Origin: Mariprofundus sp.
Lineage (GTDB): Bacteria > Pseudomonadota > Zetaproteobacteria > Mariprofundales > Mariprofundaceae
NCBI GenBank assembly: GCA_030951065.1
Contig: JAUZQH010000094.1
Location: 1-17,692 of the forward strand
Length of the DNA stretch: 17,692 nt
Direction: 5' to 3'
Under the pieces are notes generated by a model, which saw only the letters and a program-made list of their open reading frames with translations, made no database searches and was not told the DNA's origin. This document shows positions 1-8,128 of the stretch, one piece after another (within the stretch, counting starts at the first letter, position 1; every line of letters begins with the position of its first letter). A program made the position numbers and the translations under genes.

Positions 1-99
1 CTGATGGAAGGATTGAATGCAACGCCAGCACTGAATGAGCAGGTAGAAGAAGGTTTGCAGAAAGCAATGGCAGACTTTAAATCTACCGGCACATACTAA
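1..99 (+). CDS. atpA: ATP synthase F1 subunit alpha, C-terminal fragment
   Basis: Only the last 32 codons and the TAA stop are in the window; the 5' part lies to the left. The visible tail (ending ADFKSTGTY) has the charged helical character of the end of the alpha subunit, with the EEGLQKAMADFK stretch resembling the usual last helix. Alpha forms the catalytic hexamer with beta on the cytoplasmic side of the inner membrane. The call rests mainly on position: the reading frame ends 17 bases before atpG, and the standard order is atpA-atpG-atpD-atpC. The fragment alone would be too short for a firm identification. Confidence 0.85.
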   Translation: MMEGLNATPALNEQVEEGLQKAMADFKSTGTY

Positions 100-116
100 G
101 TTAGAAGGGATTTGAT

Positions 117-971
117 ATGGCTTCTGCCAAGGAAATACGCAACCAGATCAAGGCGATCCAGAATACTGGTAAAATAACCAAGGCGATGGAAATGGTTGCC
201 GCTTCCAAGATGCGTAAGGCACAGGACCGTGTGTTGGCAGCTCGCGCCTATTCCGAGGGAATTCTCCGGGTTGTCGGGCATTTGATGAGTGCGCATCCGG
301 AATATAAACATCCCTTTCTGGTTGAACGCGACGAGATCAAAAAAGTCGGCGTAATAGTCATCACCACGGACAAAGGTCTGTGTGGCGGCCTGAACACCAA
401 CGCACTGAAAAAAGCTCTGGGACTGATGAAGAAACAGGAAGTTGACGTGGAAGTGTTCACCATAGGGCGTCGTGCAGGAATGTTCATGCGTCGTATTGGG
501 GCTCCGATTATTGGTGTTGCCGAGAATGTACCTGATATACCTGAGCTGTCCGATATCATTGGCCTGGTAACCTTGGCTATCGAGAAGTACATTAAGGGCG
601 ACATTGATGCTGTGCACCTGGTTTATTCTGAGTTCGTCAACACCATGACCCAGACGCCTGTAACCATGCGTTTGATGCCTTGCCCTTTGCCGGAAGAAGA
701 AAAACATGGCTACTGGGATTATTTGTACGAGCCGGAAGCAAAAGAAGTGCTTGAAGGCGTATTGCGCCGGTATGTTGAATCACTGGTCTATCATGCCCTG
801 CTGGAAAACAAGGCATGTGAACAGTCCGCTCGAATGGTGGCCATGAAAGCAGCGACAGATAATGCGAAAGATATCGTCAAGGATCTCAGTATTACCTATA
901 ACAAGGCTCGTCAGGCCGCTATTACGCAGGAACTGGCAGAAATTTGTGCCGGTGCGGCAGCAGCAGGCTAG
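117..971 (+). CDS. atpG: ATP synthase F1 subunit gamma
   Basis: This encodes the gamma subunit, the central rotating stalk that couples proton flow through Fo to ATP synthesis by the alpha/beta hexamer. The 284-residue length is normal for the family. The N-terminal helix (MASAKEIRNQIKAIQNTGKI, then TKAMEMVAASKMRKAQ) is the diagnostic gamma signature that inserts into the hexamer. The middle has the Rossmann-like segment TTDKGLCGGLN. The C-terminal helix carries ARMVAMKAATDNA and then the conserved end with ITQELAEICAGA. The ATG at 117 has AGAAGGGA at 103-110, six bases upstream, so the start is secure. The gene lies 17 bases after atpA and 80 bases before atpD, as expected in an atp operon. 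Confidence 0.97.
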   Translation: MASAKEIRNQIKAIQNTGKITKAMEMVAASKMRKAQDRVLAARAYSEGILRVVGHLMSAHPEYKHPFLVERDEIKKVGVIVITTDKGLCGGLNTNALKKALGLMKKQEVDVEVFTIGRRAGMFMRRIGAPIIGVAENVPDIPELSDIIGLVTLAIEKYIKGDIDAVHLVYSEFVNTMTQTPVTMRLMPCPLPEEEKHGYWDYLYEPEAKEVLEGVLRRYVESLVYHALLENKACEQSARMVAMKAATDNAKDIVKDLSITYNKARQAAITQELAEICAGAAAAG

Positions 972-978
972 AAAATGT

Positions 979-2442
<1,464 letters not shown>

Positions 2443-2443
<1 letters not shown>

Positions 2444-2856
2444 TGGCTGCTACCATGCAAGTACTGGTTGCCACAGTTGAACGCGAGGTTTACCGCGGCG
2501 AAGCTGAATTTCTGGTTGCTCCGGGGGTTGCCGGCGAACTAGGCATTATGCCCAAGCATACTCCGCTGATCAGTTCACTGGCATCCGGTGAACTGCGCAT
2601 CACCAATGGTGATAATGTGGATGAAGTCTTTGTATCCGGTGGTTTTATTGAAGTTCAACCGGATATGATCACCGTGTTATCCGATTCAGCCGAACGCGCT
2701 GCTGATATTGATGAAGCTGCAGCTGTTGAGGCAGAACGCAAAGCAAAAGAGATGCTTGATTCGCATAATGAAGATATTGATTATGCCAGAGCAGAGGCTG
2801 AGCTGGCGATGATGACCGCACGTCTGATGTGGCTGAGGAAGAAAAAGAAGAAATAG
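2443..2856 (+). CDS. atpC: ATP synthase F1 subunit epsilon
   Basis: Epsilon binds gamma at the foot of the central stalk and inhibits ATP hydrolysis through its C-terminal helices. The 137 residues fit the family. The N-terminal beta-sandwich shows LVAPGVAGELGIMPKHTPLI, the strongly conserved epsilon signature, and ends with VLSDSAERAADIDEA. The C-terminal helical hairpin follows and finishes with an unusual run of five lysines just before the stop. The ATG shares its A with the atpD stop, which points to translational coupling. An in-frame ATG at 2455 would remove four residues and cannot be excluded. This is the last gene of the operon, followed 22 bases later by a terminator. Confidence 0.96.
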
Positions 2857-2878
2857 TACTCGCGTATTATTCTTGCAG

Positions 2879-2905
2879 GGGTCGCACGTGTTGCGGCCCT
2901 TTTTT
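2879..2905 (+). terminator. intrinsic terminator of the atp operon
   Basis: GGGTCGCA (2879-2886) pairs with TGCGGCCC (2892-2899) over eight positions, including one T-G wobble, around the five-base loop CGTGT. Six Ts follow at 2900-2905. This is a textbook Rho-independent terminator 22 bases after the atpC stop, and it separates the atp operon from glmU-glmS. Confidence 0.92.
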
Positions 2906-2949
2906 ATTGAGGCGGTTTCGCAATAAAAACCGGTTGTTGCATCAACAAA

Positions 2950-2977
2950 CTGCATTCATAGTTTTATCTGCTATAAT
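2950..2977 (+). promoter_or_regulatory. probable sigma-70 promoter of glmU-glmS (extended -10)
   Basis: A perfect TATAAT lies at 2972-2977, preceded by TGC at 2969-2971, forming the extended -10 element TGnTATAAT. The best -35 candidate, CTGCAT at 2950-2955 with a 16-base spacer, is weak, as is common for extended -10 promoters. Transcription would begin near 2984, giving a leader of about 40 bases before glmU. The position between the atp terminator and glmU supports the call. Confidence 0.75.
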
Positions 2978-3022
2978 CAGCTTCATTATTTTTTGTATAT
3001 TCAATACAGTGAGGAAACCACT

Positions 3023-4420
3023 ATGGGCAAATTTCATTATCCTGATTTGCAAGTGTGCGTGCTGGCGGCTGGCAGGGGGAAACGTATGCGTTCGAACCTG
3101 CCCAAGGTGCTCCACAACGTATTGGGCAGGGCAATGATTGATCATATCCTGCACACGGTGGAATCGCTCAGGCCGAAAGGAATCGCTGTGGTGACCGGCC
3201 ATGCATCCGAGCTGGTTCGACAACATGTCGGGCAACCGGTTAACCTGGAATGGGTTATTCAGGATAAACAACTGGGAACAGGCCATGCTGTCAAACAGTG
3301 CGAACAGGTGATTCGCGATGTGCGTGATGTATTGATTGTTTGTGGTGATACGCCGTTACTTCAGATTGAGACTCTGGCCACGCTGGTGGATGAGCATCGC
3401 GAGTCTGATGCTGATGTAACCGTGTTGACTGCACAGCCGGAAAATCCGTTTGGTTATGGTCGTGTCATTCGCGATCAGCATGGTCATGTCACAAGCATTG
3501 TCGAAGAGAAGGATGCAAGCGCAGAACAACGTCAGATATCCGAAGTGAGCAGTGGCATCTATTGTGTACGTTACGATGTGTTATTCGATCTGCTGCATGC
3601 GATCGGTAACCGCAATGCACAGGGCGAATATTATTTGCCGGATATTGTTCCACTGGCACTTCAGGCTGGCCAATCCGTAGAAGCCGTGCTTATGCATGAT
3701 GCTGATGAAATGCTTGGTGTAAATGATCGGGTTCATTTGGCACATGTCGAGGATCTGATGCAAAAGCGCATCATTGAGGATTGGCAGCGCCGGGGCGTAA
3801 CGATCGAAAAGCCGGATACTGTTCGCATTGAGGCGAGCGTGAAAATCGGCATTGATACGGTTATTCAGGCGGGTTGTTATCTGATCGGGTCTACCCAGAT
3901 TGGTGATGAGTGTCGTATTGGACCGAACGCTGTACTGGTGGATGCGTGGCTGGATGATCGTGTGAATGTATATGCATTCAGTCATATTCATAGTGCCGCT
4001 GTTGGTTCTGATGCGCTTGTTGGCCCTTATGCCAGACTGAGGCCTGAGGCTCGACTGGATGAGGGTGTACATATCGGTAATTTTGTAGAAGTGAAAAAGG
4101 CGGTGGTTGGAGAGGGTAGCAAAGTAAATCACCTTGCTTACATCGGTGATGCCACCATCGGCAGGAATTGCAACATCGGTGCCGGAACCATCACCTGTAA
4201 TTACGATGGCGCCAACAAATTTCTCACTGAGATCGGTGATGATGTGTTTGTCGGCTCCGATACCCAGCTGGTGGCACCTGTTCGTGTTGGCAATCATGCA
4301 ACCATTGGCGCTGGCAGCACCATTACCCGCGATGTCGATGCGGGTGGTTTGACCCTGTCTGAACGCAGTGAGCAAAAGCATATGCCGAACTGGAAGAGGC
4401 CTGTAAAGGATAAACGCTGA
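3023..4420 (+). CDS. glmU: bifunctional GlmU: glucosamine-1-phosphate acetyltransferase / GlcNAc-1-phosphate uridyltransferase
   Basis: GlmU performs the last two steps to UDP-GlcNAc, the precursor of peptidoglycan and lipid A. The 465 residues have the standard two-domain layout. The N-terminal uridyltransferase carries LAAGRGKRM and PKVLH (residues 14-31), CGDTPLL, and GYGRVIRD. The C-terminal left-handed beta-helix of hexapeptide repeats carries GPYARLRPEA, GNFVEVKKA, NHLAYIGD, NIGAGTITCNYDG and GDDVFVGSDTQLVAPV. The nucleotide-binding loop normally reads GxGTRM; here the Thr is Lys. ATG 3023 is chosen because GAGGA at 3011-3015 is seven bases upstream; an in-frame TTG at 2993 would add ten non-family residues. 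The stop overlaps the glmS start as ATGA. Confidence 0.97.
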   Translation: MGKFHYPDLQVCVLAAGRGKRMRSNLPKVLHNVLGRAMIDHILHTVESLRPKGIAVVTGHASELVRQHVGQPVNLEWVIQDKQLGTGHAVKQCEQVIRDVRDVLIVCGDTPLLQIETLATLVDEHRESDADVTVLTAQPENPFGYGRVIRDQHGHVTSIVEEKDASAEQRQISEVSSGIYCVRYDVLFDLLHAIGNRNAQGEYYLPDIVPLALQAGQSVEAVLMHDADEMLGVNDRVHLAHVEDLMQKRIIEDWQRRGVTIEKPDTVRIEASVKIGIDTVIQAGCYLIGSTQIGDECRIGPNAVLVDAWLDDRVNVYAFSHIHSAAVGSDALVGPYARLRPEARLDEGVHIGNFVEVKKAVVGEGSKVNHLAYIGDATIGRNCNIGAGTITCNYDGANKFLTEIGDDVFVGSDTQLVAPVRVGNHATIGAGSTITRDVDAGGLTLSERSEQKHMPNWKRPVKDKR

Positions 4421-6246
4421 TGTGCGGTATCGTTGGTGCTATTGCAGATCGAAATGTCTTGCCGGTTTTGCTGGAGGGGCTCCAGCGACTTGAATATCGC
4501 GGTTATGATTCTGCCGGACTCGCAGTCCGGGATGCAACAGATGGTTTAAAACGATTCCGGACCCTGGGCAAGGTAAAGGTACTCAAACATCTGGTTGAAC
4601 AGTCAGATGTAGTCGGCAATCTCGGTATTGCACATACGCGCTGGGCCACGCATGGTGCACCGGCAGAACGCAATGCGCATCCCCATGTGAGTGGCGTCAG
4701 GGTGGCTGTTGTACACAATGGTATTGTTGAGAATCATGTGCAGCTACGCGAAAAGCTTGTCGCTAAAGGCTATAAGTTTACTTCCGAAACCGACACCGAA
4801 GTGATTGCGCATTTGATGGCTGATAAACTGGAATCCGGAGCGGATTTGCTTGCTGCGGTGATTGCGACTGCTACTGAGCTCGATGGTGCCTATGCACTGG
4901 CAGCGGCCAGTCCGGACGATGCTGATCGCATCGTTGTGACCAGGTCAGGCAGCCCGCTGGTTATCGGGCTTGGCGATGGTGGGAATTATATAGCTTCCGA
5001 TGTGACCGCGTTATTGTCGGTGACGAAAAACTTTATTTTCCTTGAAGAGGGCGATGTCGCGGAAGTCGGTCGTGACAGCATTACCATTTACAATGCCGAA
5101 GGTGATCGGGTCGAGCGGGCCGTCAAGGCATCACGTCTCAGCGGTGGCAGCATTGAAAAAGAACCCTATGCCCACTATATGCTCAAGGAGATATTTGAGC
5201 AGCCCGGTGTGATATCGGAGACACTGGAAGGCAGAATTCACAACGGACGTTTGCTGGAGTCCAGTTTCGGTCATGAGACATCGGCCTTACTGGACAAGGC
5301 CCGTCATGTTCAGATTGTTGCCTGCGGCACCAGTTATCACGCTGGCCTTGTCGCACGCTATTGGCTGGAAGAGGTGGGCATACCATGCAGTGTGGAGGTG
5401 GCGAGTGAATATCGCTATCGCAATGTGGTCGTGCCGGAAGGCTCTCTGTTGATCACGATTTCACAGTCCGGAGAAACCGCCGATACGCTGGCGGCACTGC
5501 GTGGTAGCCGTGCCAGCGGATATGTTGGCAGTCTTACTGTTTGTAATGTGCCCGAAAGTTCCCTGGTGCGGGAATCGGATGTGTGTTTCATGACACGAGC
5601 CGGAACCGAGATTGGTGTGGCTTCCACCAAGGCGTTTACGACACAACTGGTTGCTTTACGCTTGCTGGCGATTGCATTGGCCCGTCGTCATGGCCTGACT
5701 GCTGAGCAGGAAACAGTGATGGTCAATGAGTTGCATGCATTGCCACGCCAGGTTGAAGTCGTGTTGGAAATGTCGGATGCTATTCGGACCATGGCAGAAC
5801 ATTTTTCAGACAAGCACAATGCATTATTCCTTGGTCGTGGAGCATTTTATCCCGTGGCCATGGAAGGGGCGCTGAAACTCAAGGAGATCTCCTATATCCA
5901 TGCCGAGGCATACCCCGCAGGCGAATTGAAGCATGGACCGTTGGCGCTGGTGGACGAAAGCATGCCGGTGGTTTGTGCCTTGCCCGATGATCCGCTACTG
6001 GAGAAAGTGCTGTCCAATCTGCAGGAGGTGCGTGCGCGTGGCGGAGAATTGTTCCTGTTCAGCGATCATAAAGTCAATGTCGGACTGGATCATTACCAGA
6101 ATCTGACGCTATCCGATATTTACCCGGGGACGGCGCCGATTGTCTACAGTGTTCCTCTACAGTTATTGGCATATTATGTCGCTGTACTCAAGGGTACAGA
6201 TGTTGATCAGCCCCGCAATCTGGCCAAATCCGTTACTGTCGAATAA
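4420..6246 (+). CDS. glmS: glutamine--fructose-6-phosphate aminotransferase (isomerizing)
   Basis: GlmS converts fructose-6-phosphate and glutamine to glucosamine-6-phosphate, the entry step to amino sugars. The 608 residues match the family. The N-terminal glutaminase domain begins MCGIVGAI, with the nucleophile Cys exposed after Met removal, and continues LEYRGYDSAG, TRWATHG, VVHNGIVEN and TDTEVIAH. Two SIS sugar-phosphate domains follow: ACGTSYHAG, SQSGETADTLAALR and VASTKAFTTQL in the first; GRGAFYPVAMEGALKLKEIS and AYPAGELKHGP in the second. The C-terminus ends NLAKSVTVE, as in E. coli. AAAGGA at 4405-4410 is a fair ribosome-binding site, and the one-base overlap implies coupling to glmU, which works in the same pathway. 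No glmS ribozyme-like leader is possible, because the start lies inside glmU. Confidence 0.98.
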   Translation: MCGIVGAIADRNVLPVLLEGLQRLEYRGYDSAGLAVRDATDGLKRFRTLGKVKVLKHLVEQSDVVGNLGIAHTRWATHGAPAERNAHPHVSGVRVAVVHNGIVENHVQLREKLVAKGYKFTSETDTEVIAHLMADKLESGADLLAAVIATATELDGAYALAAASPDDADRIVVTRSGSPLVIGLGDGGNYIASDVTALLSVTKNFIFLEEGDVAEVGRDSITIYNAEGDRVERAVKASRLSGGSIEKEPYAHYMLKEIFEQPGVISETLEGRIHNGRLLESSFGHETSALLDKARHVQIVACGTSYHAGLVARYWLEEVGIPCSVEVASEYRYRNVVVPEGSLLITISQSGETADTLAALRGSRASGYVGSLTVCNVPESSLVRESDVCFMTRAGTEIGVASTKAFTTQLVALRLLAIALARRHGLTAEQETVMVNELHALPRQVEVVLEMSDAIRTMAEHFSDKHNALFLGRGAFYPVAMEGALKLKEISYIHAEAYPAGELKHGPLALVDESMPVVCALPDDPLLEKVLSNLQEVRARGGELFLFSDHKVNVGLDHYQNLTLSDIYPGTAPIVYSVPLQLLAYYVAVLKGTDVDQPRNLAKSVTVE

Positions 6247-6275
6247 CCGGCTTGTGATTTTCTTGAACCGGGCTG
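6209..6275 (+). other. probable unoccupied attTn7 region (glmS 3' end and downstream bases)
   Basis: The codons for QPRNLAKSVTVE at the end of glmS correspond to the target that TnsD/TniQ-type selectors of Tn7 recognise in many proteobacteria, with insertion roughly 25 bases past the stop. Here the downstream bases run straight to the next gene, with no transposon end visible. The protein-level conservation is directly visible; use as a Tn7 site is inference from the family. Confidence 0.35.
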
Positions 6276-6294
6276 TCGATAAATAATGGACAGC
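6272..6294 (+). repeat. 6-bp inverted repeat upstream of the gspN-like gene
   Basis: GCTGTC (6272-6277) and GACAGC (6289-6294) are a perfect inverted repeat around an 11-base AT-rich loop, ending eight bases before the ATG at 6303. There is no T-run, so it is not an intrinsic terminator. It could be an operator or an mRNA hairpin near the start codon, or chance. Confidence 0.4.
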
Positions 6295-6302
6295 ATACGG
6301 TT

Positions 6303-7154
6303 ATGATTTCACTGATATCGCCTGCAACTGAATCAAGGCATGTATCCTGGCAACGGTTGTGTCTGGCTTTTGTGTTGGCTTTGCTGCTGTTTGTGCTGAT
6401 CCGCTGGCAACCGGAGCAATGGCTACAACACGAAATCGATCAACAGACACGCATCAACGGTATTGATTTATACTATCAGGCTTTACACATCGAAGGATTG
6501 AGTGTTCGTATGGAGCATGCTTCTATTCAGACAAGCCGGCTGCCATCGCCTGTCGTGCTGGATTCACTGAGTATCAGCCCGGCGTGGTCGTTGTTGTTAT
6601 CAGGAACACGTGCTGTTGATATAAAGGCCACACTGTACGGACAATCGGTTGAAGCGGTGCTTGTATGGAAGAAGAATAAATATATTGAAATCCATGATTT
6701 GAATGCTTTTCTCGATGTGGACGCATTTCAGTCTTTGTGGAAGCAACGCATGCCATTCCCTGTGCGGGCCGGGGGGCGTTTGATGCTGTCAGGGCATATT
6801 CAACTCGATGCGCTTAGCGGTTTACCTGTCGATGGTCAGCTGGATGTGGCTTGGCAACAGGCTCGTATTGATTTGCCCATGTTCAATAAACCACTGGGGG
6901 ATTACCAACTCGGATTGAAAGCGGCTCCCCATGCCTCCGGTGTATGGCAATGGACGCTTGGAGGCGGCACTGAAGTGAGGCTATCCGGTTCAGGTCAGCT
7001 TGATCTGTCCGGCAAATTACCGCAGCAATGGACGATCAACGGGCGCGTGCAGATACAGGCGGCACCTGAAGCCAAAACAATTGCTTCCATGCTGGGTAAT
7101 CAGGCCAAGACATTCAGGATTTCCGGCAAACTGTTCAACGCCCGGGTTCAGTAA
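6303..7154 (+). CDS. GspN-like (type II secretion protein N family) membrane-anchored periplasmic protein
   Basis: This encodes a 283-residue protein with one N-terminal hydrophobic segment (about residues 17-33, LCLAFVLALLLFVLI) after a short positively charged start. That predicts a single-pass inner-membrane protein with a periplasmic body. The rest is beta-rich with alternating polar and hydrophobic residues: LDSLSISPAWSLLLSGTRAV, a G-rich VRAGGRLMLSGHI, LSGSGQLDLSGKLPQQW, and a C-terminal FRISGKLFNARVQ. This pattern matches GspN, whose body resembles the AsmA/TamB fold. No strong Shine-Dalgarno sequence precedes the ATG. The neighbours are glmS, aroE and pilB rather than other gsp genes, so a role in pilus assembly or envelope biogenesis is possible but inferred. 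An AsmA-like protein of unknown function is the main alternative. Confidence 0.6.
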   Translation: MISLISPATESRHVSWQRLCLAFVLALLLFVLIRWQPEQWLQHEIDQQTRINGIDLYYQALHIEGLSVRMEHASIQTSRLPSPVVLDSLSISPAWSLLLSGTRAVDIKATLYGQSVEAVLVWKKNKYIEIHDLNAFLDVDAFQSLWKQRMPFPVRAGGRLMLSGHIQLDALSGLPVDGQLDVAWQQARIDLPMFNKPLGDYQLGLKAAPHASGVWQWTLGGGTEVRLSGSGQLDLSGKLPQQWTINGRVQIQAAPEAKTIASMLGNQAKTFRISGKLFNARVQ

Positions 7155-7176
7155 TATCGTGCAAATCTGCACGATA
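7155..7176 (+). repeat. perfect 9-bp hairpin directly after the gspN-like stop
   Basis: TATCGTGCA (7155-7163) and TGCACGATA (7168-7176) form a perfect nine-base-pair stem with the four-base loop AATC, beginning at the first base after the TAA stop. No T-run follows on either strand, so it is not a standard intrinsic terminator. Possible roles are 3' end stabilisation, transcription pausing, or a binding site for a dimeric regulator. Confidence 0.6.
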
Positions 7177-7203
7177 CATAGAACATGATGATCATGACAA
7201 ACT

Positions 7204-7230
7204 TTGACACATGGTCATTCTATTTCTAAG
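7204..7230 (+). promoter_or_regulatory. candidate promoter upstream of aroE
   Basis: A consensus -35 hexamer TTGACA lies at 7204-7209, but the best -10 match (TCTAAG, 7225-7230, 15-base spacer) is poor. The odd-centred palindrome CATGATGATCATG (7184-7196) lies just upstream. If used, transcription would begin within a few bases of the aroE start at 7241, so the leader would be very short or translation would begin at the ATG at 7256. Confidence 0.3.
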
Positions 7231-7240
7231 CTGAGGGAAC

Positions 7241-8128
7241 ATGAAAATAGACGGAATGACAACGACTTATGGTATAATCGGTTGGCCGGTGAAGCATTCG
7301 CTTTCACCGTTGTTTCAATCCCGTTTTTTAGACCAGCACAGTATCAATGCAGTTTATCTTCCCTTTGCAGTGCCTCCTGAATTGCTGTCACAGGCTGTTG
7401 AGGGTTTATGGGCGCTGGGCGTGCAAGGTTTTAATGTGACGGTTCCACACAAGGAACGGGTCTTCCAGATGGTTGAGGCAGATGCTGATGCATGCCGCAT
7501 TGGTGCGGTGAATACGGTACGACGCGGTGAATACGGCTGGCAGGCGACCAATACGGACTGGCGTGGGTTCAAGGCTGTCATCGAAGGCTTGGGTATAGAC
7601 ATTGAGGGAGAGCAGATCCTCATGTTCGGTGCTGGCGGAACTTCCCGTGCGGTGCTGCATGCACTCAATGAACTGAACCCCGGCAGGGTCAATATCTGTA
7701 ACCGTAATCCGGATCGTCAGGTTGCATTGATTGCGGCAGCAAAAGAATCATATCCGAACCTGAATTGTGAGCCGCTAGACTGGCAGCAGGATACTGTGAC
7801 TGTTGCTTGCCGGAGTTCTGTTTTGTTGATCAACACTACCAGTATTGGATTGCAGCAGGGACAGGATTTTCCATTTATGTTATCAGGACAAGGCGTAGCG
7901 ATAGATGCGGTCTACCGGCCGGATGGAAAAACCGCTTTTAGCGTGGCTGCACATGAAGCCGGTCGATTGTGCGTGGACGGGCTGCCCATGCTGATTGCGC
8001 AGGGCGCTGCCGCATTTGCCTGGTGGCACGGATGCGATAGTCCCGATTGTAACCAGACGTTGACACAGATGCAGACTTCTCTTGGTCGTGAAATAACCGG
8101 CTTGCCCGGTTGGAGGCGTTCCGGGTGA
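7241..8128 (+). CDS. aroE: shikimate 5-dehydrogenase
   Basis: AroE reduces 3-dehydroshikimate to shikimate with NADPH in aromatic amino acid synthesis. Its 295 residues are slightly longer than the family norm of about 270-280. The substrate-binding start YGIIGWPVKHSLSPLFQ is at residues 10-26. Catalytic Lys71 is in NVTVPHK and Asp106 in TNTDWRGF. The dinucleotide loop GAGGTSRA is at 130-137, and NRNPDR at 154-159 suits NADP preference. The end GLPMLIAQGAAAFAWW is typical. GAGG at 7233-7236 sits four bases before ATG 7241, a rather short spacing. ATG 7256 (MTTTYGIIG) would match the family start better but has no separate ribosome-binding site. The TGA stop overlaps the GTG start of pilB. Confidence 0.95.
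   Translation: MKIDGMTTTYGIIGWPVKHSLSPLFQSRFLDQHSINAVYLPFAVPPELLSQAVEGLWALGVQGFNVTVPHKERVFQMVEADADACRIGAVNTVRRGEYGWQATNTDWRGFKAVIEGLGIDIEGEQILMFGAGGTSRAVLHALNELNPGRVNICNRNPDRQVALIAAAKESYPNLNCEPLDWQQDTVTVACRSSVLLINTTSIGLQQGQDFPFMLSGQGVAIDAVYRPDGKTAFSVAAHEAGRLCVDGLPMLIAQGAAAFAWWHGCDSPDCNQTLTQMQTSLGREITGLPGWRRSG
8095..8116 (+). promoter_or_regulatory. hairpin abutting the pilB ribosome-binding site
   Basis: AACCGG (8095-8100) and CCGGTT (8106-8111) form a perfect six-base-pair stem with loop CTTGC. The next base begins GGAGG (8112-8116), the Shine-Dalgarno sequence for pilB, eight bases before GTG 8125. All of this lies inside the last codons of aroE, so ribosomes finishing aroE would disrupt the stem. 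This site decides the pilB start; a regulatory effect is inference. Confidence 0.5.

Noticed and set aside
96..707. 203-codon minus-strand open frame across atpG
   Set aside because: Antisense shadow of atpG with low-complexity, non-family sequence.
3581..4381. Long minus-strand open frame (266 codons) across glmU
   Set aside because: It lies opposite a well-conserved glmU, has no recognisable domain or ribosome-binding site, and is explained by codon bias on the sense strand.
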